The notes under the pieces: model-generated
What the model was told of the DNA's origin: nothing
The model's database searches: none
Seen by the model: the letters and a program-made list of their open reading frames with translations, nothing else
Source of the DNA: an uncultured Alcanivoracaceae bacterium
Lineage (GTDB): Bacteria; Pseudomonadota; Gammaproteobacteria; Pseudomonadales; Alcanivoracaceae
Assembly (NCBI GenBank): GCA_937943665.1
Contig: CALEAR010000109.1
Coordinates: 1-7,547, forward strand
Direction: 5' to 3'
Length of the DNA: 7,547 bases
Position numbers and translations under genes: made by a program
Shown here: positions 1-6,428 of the stretch, piece after piece
Layout of the letters: every line of letters starts with the position of its first letter
How positions within the stretch are numbered: the stretch's first letter is position 1

Positions 1-651
1 AATGGTCGTGTGCCACTTATTGGTTTTGCGGGAAGCCCCTGGACCTTAGCCACCTATATGGTGGAAGGGGGTTCCTCAAGGGATTTTCGATTGCTAAAAG
101 AGCTTATGTATAAGCAGCCAGAAGTGGTGCACCTGTTACTAGATAAGCTAGCGGATGCCGTGACCAGTTATTTAAACGCACAGATTAAGCACGGTGCACA
201 AGCTATCCAAATTTTTGATAGCTGGGGAGGCGCCTTATCTTGGCCGGCCTATCGCGAGTTTTCCTTGCAATATATGCAGAAAATTGTGGATGGATTAATC
301 CGTGAAAATGAGGGCCGCAAGGTGCCTGTGATTTTGTTCACTAAAGGCGGTGGCTTGTGGCTGGAAGATATGGCAGCCACCGGTTGTGATGCCCTTGGTT
401 TAGATTGGACCATTAGCCTCGATAATGCGCGTCGTCGTGTGGGCGATAAGGTGGCGCTTCAGGGGAATATGGATCCAGCGGTGCTATATGGCTCGCCTGA
501 ATCCATCCGTAAGGAAGTGAAGCGTATTTTAGATGACTTTGGCCCCCACAATGGTCATGTGTTTAACTTAGGCCATGGAATTACGCCTTTTGTGGATCCT
601 GAGCATGCTCGGGTGTTTATTGAAGCGGTGCATGAGTTTAGCGCCAAGTAA
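1..651 (+). CDS. hemE: Uroporphyrinogen decarboxylase, C-terminal part (5' end outside window)
   Basis: HemE removes the four acetate carboxyl groups of uroporphyrinogen III to give coproporphyrinogen III in cytoplasmic heme synthesis. The reading frame is open from base 1, so the gene enters from the left. The 216 codons present correspond to roughly the last 60% of the ~354-residue E. coli protein. Alignment from memory is close throughout: the [17 protein letters not shown] block carries the substrate-binding tyrosine (codon at 55-57), FDSWGG carries the active-site serine/threonine position (220-222), then come [14 protein letters not shown] and LQGNMDP, and NLGHG carries the conserved histidine (574-576). 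Nothing is missing from this part. The GTG at 10 is an internal valine, not a start. The gene ends 14 bases before a strong terminator, so it is the last gene of its transcript. Confidence 0.97.
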   Translation, partial: NGRVPLIGFAGSPWTLATYMVEGGSSRDFRLLKELMYKQPEVVHLLLDKLADAVTSYLNAQIKHGAQAIQIFDSWGGALSWPAYREFSLQYMQKIVDGLIRENEGRKVPVILFTKGGGLWLEDMAATGCDALGLDWTISLDNARRRVGDKVALQGNMDPAVLYGSPESIRKEVKRILDDFGPHNGHVFNLGHGITPFVDPEHARVFIEAVHEFSAK

Positions 652-665
652 AATAAGATACGCTC

Positions 666-692
666 AACCCCAACCTCGGTTGGGGTTTTTTT
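666..692 (+). terminator. Rho-independent terminator of hemE
   Basis: AACCCCAAC and GTTGGGGTT form a perfect 9-bp GC-rich stem around a CTCG loop, followed at once by a run of seven T (686-692, the first two within the stem arm). It begins 14 bases after the hemE stop. The opposite strand has the same hairpin but no T run after it, so it should terminate mainly plus-strand transcription. It also lies 6 bases beyond the stop of the convergent lipoprotein gene. Confidence 0.9.
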
Positions 693-698
693 ATGCCC

Positions 699-1349
699 TT
701 AGAAAGGACACCCTTTGCCTTTTACACGGTGTTTGGTGCGTTTTTCCGCAGGAGAGCTCATGGCATCGAGCATAGCTTTAAGCACACGTTCCATCTTATC
801 CACTTGGTAATAAGGTTGGCGATGCTGAAGTACAAAAATAGAACCGCCTTGGCGGAACAGTAAAAAGCCGTAGTAATAATCCCCAGATACAGGGGGGAAT
901 CCCTTTGCTGCCTCGCTGTTTACACTAAGCTTTACCACAGCGAACAAAGTAAGAGGCACTGAGTTGTGATAGGTGTGCTGATAAAGCGGGGAAATGGATG
1001 CCACCACAGGCGAAGAGCTGCTTCTATCTTTCGTGTAAGTGTCCAAAGCTAATTGGAGTAAAGCCGCATCGGAAATAAAGGGCGGGCTATTCAGGGAAGG
1101 GTTACCCTCTGCCGCTAGCACATCAATGCGAAAAAACTGGTTTTCTTCGTCCCATAATGTGGTGGAAATATTATGGCTATCGCATGCTTCCTCTATAGTG
1201 AGCTTGCCTCTAAATAAAGGGTGTTCCATATTCAGAGCGTAAAGCTGTTGCGGTGCACCATAAAGGTGTTTATCTGCCTTTTGATTGGGTAATAGTTGGC
1301 ATCCAGCAAGCCATATAAGGCTCACTGCCAGTAAAAAAGCACGTTGCAT
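699..1349 (-). CDS. Putative outer-membrane lipoprotein of unknown function
   Basis: I do not recognise this 216-residue protein. It opens with a short basic-hydrophobic signal peptide ending in the lipobox LAGC (residues 14-17), so signal peptidase II should cleave before Cys17, which would be lipidated. The next residue is Gln rather than Asp, which by the Lol sorting rule predicts the outer membrane. The mature ~200 residues have no further membrane segment. Two other cysteines are visible, Cys56 and Cys214 near the C-terminus, and could pair. The middle region alternates hydrophobic and polar stretches (for example around GDYYYGFLLF) and is followed by an amphipathic helix-like segment and a strongly basic tail. 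A G-rich Shine-Dalgarno (GGGGGGAT) precedes the ATG. The gene follows the ComB-like gene by 23 bases and is probably the last gene of that operon. Confidence 0.82.
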   Translation of the reverse strand: MQRAFLLAVSLIWLAGCQLLPNQKADKHLYGAPQQLYALNMEHPLFRGKLTIEEACDSHNISTTLWDEENQFFRIDVLAAEGNPSLNSPPFISDAALLQLALDTYTKDRSSSSPVVASISPLYQHTYHNSVPLTLFAVVKLSVNSEAAKGFPPVSGDYYYGFLLFRQGGSIFVLQHRQPYYQVDKMERVLKAMLDAMSSPAEKRTKHRVKGKGCPF

Positions 1350-1372
1350 TTAAAAGATCCCCCCAATGATCA

Positions 1373-2050
1373 TTAAATGGTTTCTGCTAATATCACAGGT
1401 TGATTCTGTTGCCAGTGCACCTTCATAGCAAAATTCGCCGTATCCACTTCGGCAGCGAAATGGATATCCTCAGGTCTTAATCGAGCATTGCTGCCATTAA
1501 AAAATTTCTGCGCTGCTTTGGCATGCAAGGTGCGTTGTTGAGCCTCTTCAGCACTGATGCCTTGGTCGCCTAATAGGCCACGCAAATACTCAGCGCAGGC
1601 CACATCTTCATCCCCCGTGGGGTGAGAAGCCACCAATACCACCTGCGAAGGCTGTAATGCTTGAATGGCTTTGGCAGTGGCACGGGCAGAGGCAAGCCCA
1701 GTGACAAATAAATGCTTGCAGGGGCGAGCGTTAAGTGTGGCAATAACGCCATTGGTAGTGCGTAGAATTAACGGTGTGTTGCTAAGGTTTGCTTGGCGCA
1801 CCTCCCAGGGTGAGTTACCAAAATCAAACCCTTCGATGGGCAGCGCATGAATTTCACCTGCAAGTTTAGCTTCAGGAAGCTGCTGCTTTAACGCAAAAGC
1901 TTCCTCTTTGGTGGCAACGGGCCAAATCTGCTTAACGCCGCTTCGAAAAGCGTGGTAAGTGGTGGTGAAGGCTCGAATAACATCGATAACCACAGTAACG
2001 CCATTCTCATTGGCAGGTGGTTGGTGACCTTGAGAAATAATAATATTCAA
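1373..2050 (-). CDS. 2-phosphosulfolactate phosphatase (ComB) family protein
   Basis: The protein has 225 residues and shows the ComB family pattern: VVIDVIRAFTT near the N-terminus (Asp23, Arg26), AGE at 64-66, EGFDFGNSP at 73-81, RTTNG at 97-101 and GDEDVACAEYL at 146-156. Archaeal ComB dephosphorylates 2-phosphosulfolactate in coenzyme M synthesis and needs magnesium. A gammaproteobacterium is not expected to make coenzyme M, and no ComA-like synthase is visible here, so the substrate is unknown and may be another acidic phosphate ester. No signal peptide is seen, so it should be cytoplasmic. The start is TTG at 2050-2048, because the frame upstream reaches a stop without an ATG or GTG. 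An AGG lies 9 bases ahead of it. The TTG overlaps the stop of the outer-membrane protein gene by four bases (TTGA), implying translational coupling. Family assignment is firm; the reaction is not. Confidence 0.87.
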   Translation of the reverse strand: MNIIISQGHQPPANENGVTVVIDVIRAFTTTYHAFRSGVKQIWPVATKEEAFALKQQLPEAKLAGEIHALPIEGFDFGNSPWEVRQANLSNTPLILRTTNGVIATLNARPCKHLFVTGLASARATAKAIQALQPSQVVLVASHPTGDEDVACAEYLRGLLGDQGISAEEAQQRTLHAKAAQKFFNGSNARLRPEDIHFAAEVDTANFAMKVHWQQNQPVILAETI

Positions 2051-2592
2051 AACAGTAAACCTATACCCCAGTGAACGTTATTAAAAGCATCGCGTTTGCC
2101 TTGGTAGCGTTCCGCTGCCAAGGTGAAGGTGAGCCTATCTGCTACGGTTAAGCGATGTTTAGGCGTGTTGGTTTGCGTTAAAAAATCCACAATAGCACGG
2201 TAGTTGAAATCGGAGCGTAGTCGAAAAACCTGCCCCTCTGTGCCATAGCCTAATTGGAACTGGATGAGCCGGCTAAAGCCCACGCCCACATAGGCATTAT
2301 ATACCCATTCGTTGGATACACGTTGCTCGGGGCTGTTTTTATCGTATTTGCTAGAAGCCTTGCCAAACTTCTTAGTGCTGATGCCGCCGTTAAGTGCGAC
2401 GCTGCTGTAGTTGGCATCTAAGAAGTAGCTGTTACCTACATTTTTGCTTGGATCCACGCGCCCTGCAGATACCACAGTACCCCGTTGCACGAAAGTACTT
2501 TCGTAGGGGTCTGATGGGTTGGCGCCAATAGGGGCGGAGAATACTAAAAAGAAGATGGAGAGAATAAGGGGTGTGAGAGTTTTTGCTTTCAT
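2047..2592 (-). CDS. Small exported, probable beta-barrel outer-membrane protein
   Basis: This 181-residue protein has a clear Sec signal peptide: Lys2 and Lys4, a hydrophobic core at about 8-20, and probable cleavage after Ala24 (PIGA/NPSD). The ~157-residue mature part has no cysteine and no hydrophobic helix. It contains several alternating aromatic/small-residue segments typical of beta strands (around YFLDANYSSVALNGG, VYNAYVGVGFSRLIQFQLGYG, LTFTLAAERY, VHWGIGLLF) and ends in Phe, the usual C-terminal signal for the BAM complex. Size and strand pattern would fit an eight-stranded barrel, but I recognise no specific family and inferred the fold by eye. GGAAGG sits just upstream of the ATG. 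It is the first gene of a minus-strand group with the ComB-like gene, whose start overlaps its stop. Confidence 0.8.
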   Translation of the reverse strand: MKAKTLTPLILSIFFLVFSAPIGANPSDPYESTFVQRGTVVSAGRVDPSKNVGNSYFLDANYSSVALNGGISTKKFGKASSKYDKNSPEQRVSNEWVYNAYVGVGFSRLIQFQLGYGTEGQVFRLRSDFNYRAIVDFLTQTNTPKHRLTVADRLTFTLAAERYQGKRDAFNNVHWGIGLLF

Positions 2593-2645
2593 GGCGCCTT
2601 CCAGTGCAGTTGATATTTTTTATTGTTAGTGAATCGCTTGAAACA

Positions 2646-2673
2646 ATATTATGCCTTATCTCCTTTAATGCAA
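2646..2673 (-). promoter_or_regulatory. Weak candidate promoter for the outer-membrane protein / ComB-like / lipoprotein operon
   Basis: In the 97-base gap between comF and the outer-membrane protein gene, the minus strand has TTGCAT (2673-2668) and TAATAT (2651-2646) with a 16-base spacer. An overlapping CATAAT at 2653-2648 is a better -10 on its own but would leave only 14 bases. The leader after it is AT-rich. Matches to consensus are only 3/6 and 4/6. No terminator for comF is seen in this gap, so read-through from comF is an alternative way to express the operon. Confidence 0.25.
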
Positions 2674-2689
2674 TGATGACTCATTTACG

Positions 2690-3334
2690 CTAAAAGGCTC
2701 GCGCCAGGGCCCATACCTCCACTTTTTGTGCGCCAGAGGCGATAAGTGTTTGGGCGGCTTCATTAGCAGTGCTGCCTGTGGTAACCACATCGTCCACTAG
2801 CGCAATATGTTGAAACTTAACCGGTGCAGTGCACTGAAAACTGTGCAGTAAATTGCGCATTCTTTCCTCCCGTGTGTGCTGTTGCTGGGAAGCAGTGTGG
2901 CGCACCTTTTTCAGCAAGTGTAGCTGTGGTATGCCCAATGCCTCTGCAGCAAAGCGAGCTAGCCGTTCTGCTTGGTTAAACCCGCGTCGCCGAAAGCGTT
3001 TAGGGTGCAAGGGCACGGGCACAAGTGCCTGAGGAATCGATGGAATGTGGCTAAGGTGCCTAAGCCATAAAAATCGAAGCAGTGCTTCCGTTTGTAATCG
3101 CTTGCCGTGCTTGTATTGCACCAACAGCTTGTTGAGGGGAAAACAATAACGATAGCCGGCGAGGATGCGGTGATAAGCGCTGAAGCGGGCTGGGCATGGC
3201 TCATGATCATAGTGGGGCAAAGCGCACTGGTTGCAAAGGTAGGGCACCTTAATCAGAGGAATTAAGAGTGCCTCACAGGCAAGGCATAGGGGATTGATAC
3301 AAGGAGATAAGCAAAAACCGCAATAGAGTGCCAT
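2690..3334 (-). CDS. comF: ComF family protein (amidophosphoribosyltransferase-like)
   Basis: Read from the ATG at 3334 the protein has 214 residues. The N-terminus carries a cysteine-rich zinc-ribbon-like region (Cys5, 8, 12, 17, 20, 34, 37). It is followed by the family signature PVPLHPKRFRRRGFNQAE (106-123) and a type I phosphoribosyltransferase PRPP loop VDDVVTTGST at 180-189. In Bacillus and Haemophilus, ComF/Com101 homologues are needed for DNA uptake during transformation; a genuine phosphoribosyl transfer reaction has not been settled for the family. The frame stays open to an ATG at 3445, but that would add 37 residues without family character, run through the BirA operator and overlap bioB, so I reject it. 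AGG lies 8 bases before the chosen ATG. The gene is divergent from bioB and its start codon directly abuts the BirA operator. Confidence 0.93.
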   Translation of the reverse strand: MALYCGFCLSPCINPLCLACEALLIPLIKVPYLCNQCALPHYDHEPCPARFSAYHRILAGYRYCFPLNKLLVQYKHGKRLQTEALLRFLWLRHLSHIPSIPQALVPVPLHPKRFRRRGFNQAERLARFAAEALGIPQLHLLKKVRHTASQQQHTREERMRNLLHSFQCTAPVKFQHIALVDDVVTTGSTANEAAQTLIASGAQKVEVWALARAF

Positions 3335-3367
3335 TTGTAAACCTAAATAAACAAAAGTGGTTGACAG
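3335..3367. promoter_or_regulatory. BirA (biotin repressor) operator
   Basis: TTGTAAACC at 3335-3343, 15 bases, then GGTTGACAG at 3359-3367. The established proteobacterial BirA site is TTGTAAACC, a spacer of about 14-16, GGTTTACAA. The left half is perfect and the right half matches 7 of 9. It lies immediately before the comF ATG and 51 bases before the bioB ATG. BirA bound to biotinyl-AMP should block bioB transcription when biotin is sufficient, since the right half contains the bioB -35 box. It could also hinder comF transcription. Confidence 0.92.
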
Positions 3368-3387
3368 TGCCTTGCTGCATTTATTAC
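3361..3387 (+). promoter_or_regulatory. Probable bioB operon promoter inside the BirA operator
   Basis: TTGACA (3361-3366) is a perfect sigma-70 -35 hexamer and forms most of the right operator half. The best -10 candidate is TATTAC (3382-3387, 4/6) after a short 15-base spacer; later windows fit worse. Transcription would start near 3394, leaving a ~25-base leader that holds the bioB ribosome binding site. The -35 and its overlap with the operator are seen directly; the exact -10 is uncertain. Confidence 0.6.
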
Positions 3388-3418
3388 GCTTGGCGGAAAT
3401 GATCAAGGAGATAACAGC

Positions 3419-4411
3419 ATGCAGGCACGAAGCAGTTCCCCGCAATCAGTGAAAGAAGAAATAAAGGTACGCCATGATTGGCAGCTCAGCGAAGTCAAAA
3501 GCTTATTTGAATTGCCTTTAATGACGCTCTTGTATCGAGCGGCCACTATGCATAGGTGTTTTTTTAACCCTGAGGAAATACAGCTTTCCACTCTGTTATC
3601 GATTAAAACGGGTGCTTGTCCAGAGGATTGCGGGTACTGTTCTCAATCGGGCCATTATCAAACGGGGTTAAAAAAAGAGAAGCTGTTATCGATATCTCAA
3701 GTGCAACAGGCGGCACAAGCAGCAAAAGCACAAGGTGCCACACGCTTTTGTATGGGAGCGGCTTGGCGAAGCCCAAGGGCAAAGGATATGCCGCACGTGT
3801 TGGCCATGGTGCGAGAAGTAAAAGCTCTAGGCTTAGAAACTTGCATGACCTTAGGCATGCTCACATTAGAACAAGCTCGCGCTTTGGCTGAAGAGGGCTT
3901 GGATTATTATAATCACAATCTTGATACCTCAAGGGCTTATTATAAAAAAGTGGTTACCACACGCACCTATGAGGATAGGTTAACCACCTTAGCTCATGTG
4001 CGGGAGGCGGGCATTCGTGTGTGTACCGGTGGCATTGTGGGGATGGGGGAATCAAGAGACGACAGAGCCGCCCTGCTGCAAACCTTAGCGAATCTACCTC
4101 AGCACCCTGAATCTGTGCCCATTAATTTGTTAGTGAAAGTACCAGGCACACCCTTAGCGCAAACGGAGGTTTTAGATCCTTTTGAATTTGTGCGCACTGT
4201 GGCAGTGGCTAGGGTGTTAATGCCTGCCGCTTGGGTGCGCTTATCGGCAGGGCGGGAGCAAATGGAGGAAAGCTTACAAGCTTTGTGCTTTTTTGCCGGT
4301 GCGAATTCCATTTTTAGTGGCGAACGATTGCTGACCACTAAGCATATTACGCCATCAAAGGATGCCCGTTTGTTTGCGCGTTTAGGCATGCGCACCATCC
4401 GTGGAAAGTAA
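3419..4411 (+). CDS. bioB: Biotin synthase (radical SAM)
   Basis: BioB inserts sulfur into dethiobiotin to form biotin, using a [4Fe-4S] cluster to cleave S-adenosylmethionine and a [2Fe-2S] cluster as sulfur donor. In this 330-residue protein the radical-SAM motif CPEDCGYC gives Cys67, Cys71 and Cys74. The [2Fe-2S] ligands correspond to Cys111 (RFCMGAAW), Cys142 (LETCMTLG), the cysteine of [13 protein letters not shown] near residue 202, and the arginine in VRLSAGRE near 274. YYNHNLDTS and [14 protein letters not shown] are also intact. AAGGAG at 3405-3410 lies 8 bases before the ATG. Compared with E. coli BioB, numbering is shifted by 14 because of a polar N-terminal extension, and the C-terminus stops soon after the LFARLGM block, roughly 30 residues short. 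It is the first gene of the bio operon. Confidence 0.98.
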   Translation: MQARSSSPQSVKEEIKVRHDWQLSEVKSLFELPLMTLLYRAATMHRCFFNPEEIQLSTLLSIKTGACPEDCGYCSQSGHYQTGLKKEKLLSISQVQQAAQAAKAQGATRFCMGAAWRSPRAKDMPHVLAMVREVKALGLETCMTLGMLTLEQARALAEEGLDYYNHNLDTSRAYYKKVVTTRTYEDRLTTLAHVREAGIRVCTGGIVGMGESRDDRAALLQTLANLPQHPESVPINLLVKVPGTPLAQTEVLDPFEFVRTVAVARVLMPAAWVRLSAGREQMEESLQALCFFAGANSIFSGERLLTTKHITPSKDARLFARLGMRTIRGK

Positions 4412-4427
4412 TGGGAATTAAGCGGTC

Positions 4428-5588
4428 ATGCATACACCTTGGTTTTCTGAAGCTGCCTTTGCATCACGTTTTAAGAGGCTTAAGCAGCAAAAAGCTTGGC
4501 GGCAACCCCATGGGTTTGCGGATAATTCCCACTTTATAAACTTTTCCGGCCATGATTACTTAGGGTTATCACAACATGGCGCAGTAAAAGCGGCTGCCCA
4601 GAAGGTAATACAAGAGAATGGCGTGGGTAGCACAGGCTCTGCTTTGGTTTGCGGACATAGCCACTACCATGCTGCGTTGGAACAAGAACTAGCGGCATTT
4701 TTACATCAGCCCAAGGCCTTGTTATTTCACAGTGGCTACAGTGCTAATTTGGCCGTGTTAGGCACCCTGTTATTGGGGCAAGGTGCTATTTTTTTAGATC
4801 GGTTAAGCCATGCTTCCTTGATTGAGGGGGCACTGCATAGTGGTGTTTATTTTCGCCGTTTTCAGCATAAAAAGGTGGCGCAACTTAGCCAATGGCTTGG
4901 CCAACATAAGGGGAAACCCATCATGGTGGCCACGGATGGGGTATTCAGTATGGATGGAGATGAAGCGCCGTTAAGGGAGCTTGCTAAATTATGCCAACAG
5001 CAAGGGGCCTTATTGTATGTGGATGATGCCCATGGTTTTGGTGTGCTTGGGCCGCAGGGCAAGGGAACGGCAGCGAAAGCAGGTGTCCCAACGTCTCAGC
5101 TGCCACTGACCATGGTGACACTCAGCAAGGCGTTGGGCGTGGCCGGTGCGGCAGTGGTGGGGAAGGCACACTTAATTGATGCCTTAATACAATATGCAAA
5201 ACCTTATATTTACACCACCGCCAGGCCACCTGCGATGGCGGCTGCAGGGCTTGCTACGTTAAACGTCATGCAAGAGGAACCTTGGCGGCAAGAAAAAGTA
5301 CTGGCCTTAGCGCAATATTTTCGCCAAGAGGCGCATCACATGGGGTACACTGTGGCGCCATCAAATACACCGATTCAACCCCTAATCCTTGGTAGTAATG
5401 AAGCAGCACTATCCCTAAGTTATTGGTTGAGAGATAGTGGCATGTGGGCGGTGGCTATTCGTCCGCCCACAGTGCCGGAGGGCTCGGCTAGGGTGCGTAT
5501 TTCCTTTAGTGCATTGCATAAGAAAGCCGATGTACGCCGCTTATTAGCCGCTTTATATGACTACAGTAAAGCGCATTGGAGGTTGTAA
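4428..5588 (+). CDS. bioF: 8-amino-7-oxononanoate synthase (KAPA synthase)
   Basis: This PLP-dependent alpha-oxoamine synthase condenses pimeloyl-ACP (or pimeloyl-CoA) with L-alanine, releasing CO2, to make 7-keto-8-aminopelargonate. The 386 residues match the usual family length. Visible landmarks are NFSGHDYLGLS (38-48), GVGSTGSALVCG (65-76), His128 in DRLSHAS, which should stack on the cofactor ring, Asp199 and His202 in VDDAHG, and the Schiff-base lysine Lys234 in TLSKALG. The C-terminal RPPTVPEGSARVRISFSA block is intact. The ATG at 4428 follows bioB by 16 bases; an in-frame TAA just upstream (4419-4421) excludes a longer protein. The Shine-Dalgarno is weak (GGGA), so translation may depend partly on ribosomes arriving from bioB. 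Confidence 0.97.
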   Translation: MHTPWFSEAAFASRFKRLKQQKAWRQPHGFADNSHFINFSGHDYLGLSQHGAVKAAAQKVIQENGVGSTGSALVCGHSHYHAALEQELAAFLHQPKALLFHSGYSANLAVLGTLLLGQGAIFLDRLSHASLIEGALHSGVYFRRFQHKKVAQLSQWLGQHKGKPIMVATDGVFSMDGDEAPLRELAKLCQQQGALLYVDDAHGFGVLGPQGKGTAAKAGVPTSQLPLTMVTLSKALGVAGAAVVGKAHLIDALIQYAKPYIYTTARPPAMAAAGLATLNVMQEEPWRQEKVLALAQYFRQEAHHMGYTVAPSNTPIQPLILGSNEAALSLSYWLRDSGMWAVAIRPPTVPEGSARVRISFSALHKKADVRRLLAALYDYSKAHWRL

Positions 5589-5603
5589 ACAGCGAGGCAA
5601 GCC

Positions 5604-6428
5604 ATGAAGCAACCCTTATTACCTTTCTACAATACTTATCGTAGCACCACTGAAAACCCAAAAGGTAACTTGGTGCTATTACACGGTTGGGGGCTCCACT
5701 CCATTGTGTGGGATCACTTAATGCCAAGTTTGCTGGCTAACTTTCAAGTCACCGTGGTGGATTTGCCAGGCATGGGCAATAGCCCCTTGCCTAATGTGCC
5801 TTATGATTTGGAGTTTATCACTGAGCAGGTGTTAGCGGTTGCGCCTGAAAAAGCCCATGTGGTGGGTTGGTCCTTAGGTGGGCTGGTGGCCTTGAATATG
5901 GCGCAGCGGGCACCGGAGCGAGTATTGTCTGTGGCCACCTTCAATACGAGCCCAAAGTACACAGCAGATGCTCAGTGGAAAGCGGCCATGGCGGAGGAAG
6001 TACTAGCAAAGTTCGCCGAGGTGCTCGCAGAGGATCAGGAGGGCACCTTAATCCGTTTCCTTGCGTTAAATTGCAAAGGCAGCATTACCATGCGCCAAGA
6101 TGTGCGGGAGTTGCAGCAAATTTTGTATTTTTGCGGATTACCCAACCCGCGAGCGTTGGCGGGAGGGTTGGAGATTCTACAAACCACGGATTTCCGCGCG
6201 GTGCTGCCCCAACTCTCTATGCCGATTCTGATGATGTTTGGTGAAAGTGATCATATTGTTCCCGCGGCGGTAATGCCTGAAGTGGCTGCCTTAAGTGAAG
6301 AGGTGGATGTGGCATTACTCAAGGGGATGGCTCATGTGCCTTTTATTTCGGACCCTAATTTAAGTGCACAAGCCTTATATGATTTTTATACACAACACTT
6401 TGGGGTGAGCTTACCTAATGAAGCTTGA
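5604..6428 (+). CDS. bioH: Pimeloyl-[ACP] methyl ester esterase
   Basis: BioH hydrolyses pimeloyl-ACP methyl ester, which ends the disguised fatty-acid elongation and gives BioF its substrate. The 274-residue alpha/beta hydrolase shows HGWGLHS at 27-33 (oxyanion region), the nucleophile elbow GWSLGG with Ser90, Asp216 in GESDHIVP, and His244 in GMAHVPFIS, a complete Ser-Asp-His triad. GGLEIL before the last strands and the FLAL segment in the cap domain are specific similarities to E. coli BioH, beyond generic hydrolase features. The N-terminus is about 8 residues longer than in E. coli. GAGG at 5594-5597 lies 6 bases ahead of the ATG. The gene starts 15 bases after bioF and overlaps bioC by 11 bases. 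Confidence 0.96.
   Translation: MKQPLLPFYNTYRSTTENPKGNLVLLHGWGLHSIVWDHLMPSLLANFQVTVVDLPGMGNSPLPNVPYDLEFITEQVLAVAPEKAHVVGWSLGGLVALNMAQRAPERVLSVATFNTSPKYTADAQWKAAMAEEVLAKFAEVLAEDQEGTLIRFLALNCKGSITMRQDVRELQQILYFCGLPNPRALAGGLEILQTTDFRAVLPQLSMPILMMFGESDHIVPAAVMPEVAALSEEVDVALLKGMAHVPFISDPNLSAQALYDFYTQHFGVSLPNEA

Noticed and set aside
666..692. The hemE hairpin as a bidirectional terminator that also ends the minus-strand operon
   Set aside because: The minus strand reads GAGCGTATC after the stem, with no T run, so intrinsic termination in that direction is unlikely. The hairpin may still protect the mRNA end.
2660..2666. AAAGGAG on the minus strand, a strong Shine-Dalgarno-like sequence between comF and the outer-membrane protein gene
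   Set aside because: The only nearby start (TTG) leads to a stop after six codons, so no credible small gene follows.
2672..2685. Small palindrome AATGA-TGAC-TCATT (with ATGACTCAT inside) just after the comF stop
   Set aside because: The stem is only 5 bp, AT-rich and without a T run, so it is not convincing as a terminator or an operator.
3335..3445. Longer comF starting from the ATG at 3445
   Set aside because: The extra 37 residues look unlike ComF, would translate through the BirA operator and would overlap the bioB start. The ATG at 3334 places the zinc-ribbon cysteines at the usual distance from the N-terminus.
3616..3891. Open frames overlapping bioB (91 codons +, 99 codons -)
   Set aside because: They lie in other frames of a strongly conserved bioB and show no recognisable protein features; they are shadows.
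5583..5590. TTGTAAAC, a BirA half-site-like sequence at the bioF stop
   Set aside because: No GGTTTACAA-like partner lies 14-16 bases away, and it sits inside the operon over the bioF stop codon, so it is probably chance.
5867..6244. 125-codon open frame inside bioH on the same strand
   Set aside because: It is entirely within bioH in another frame. The bioH frame carries the full catalytic triad, and the alternative frame has no family features.
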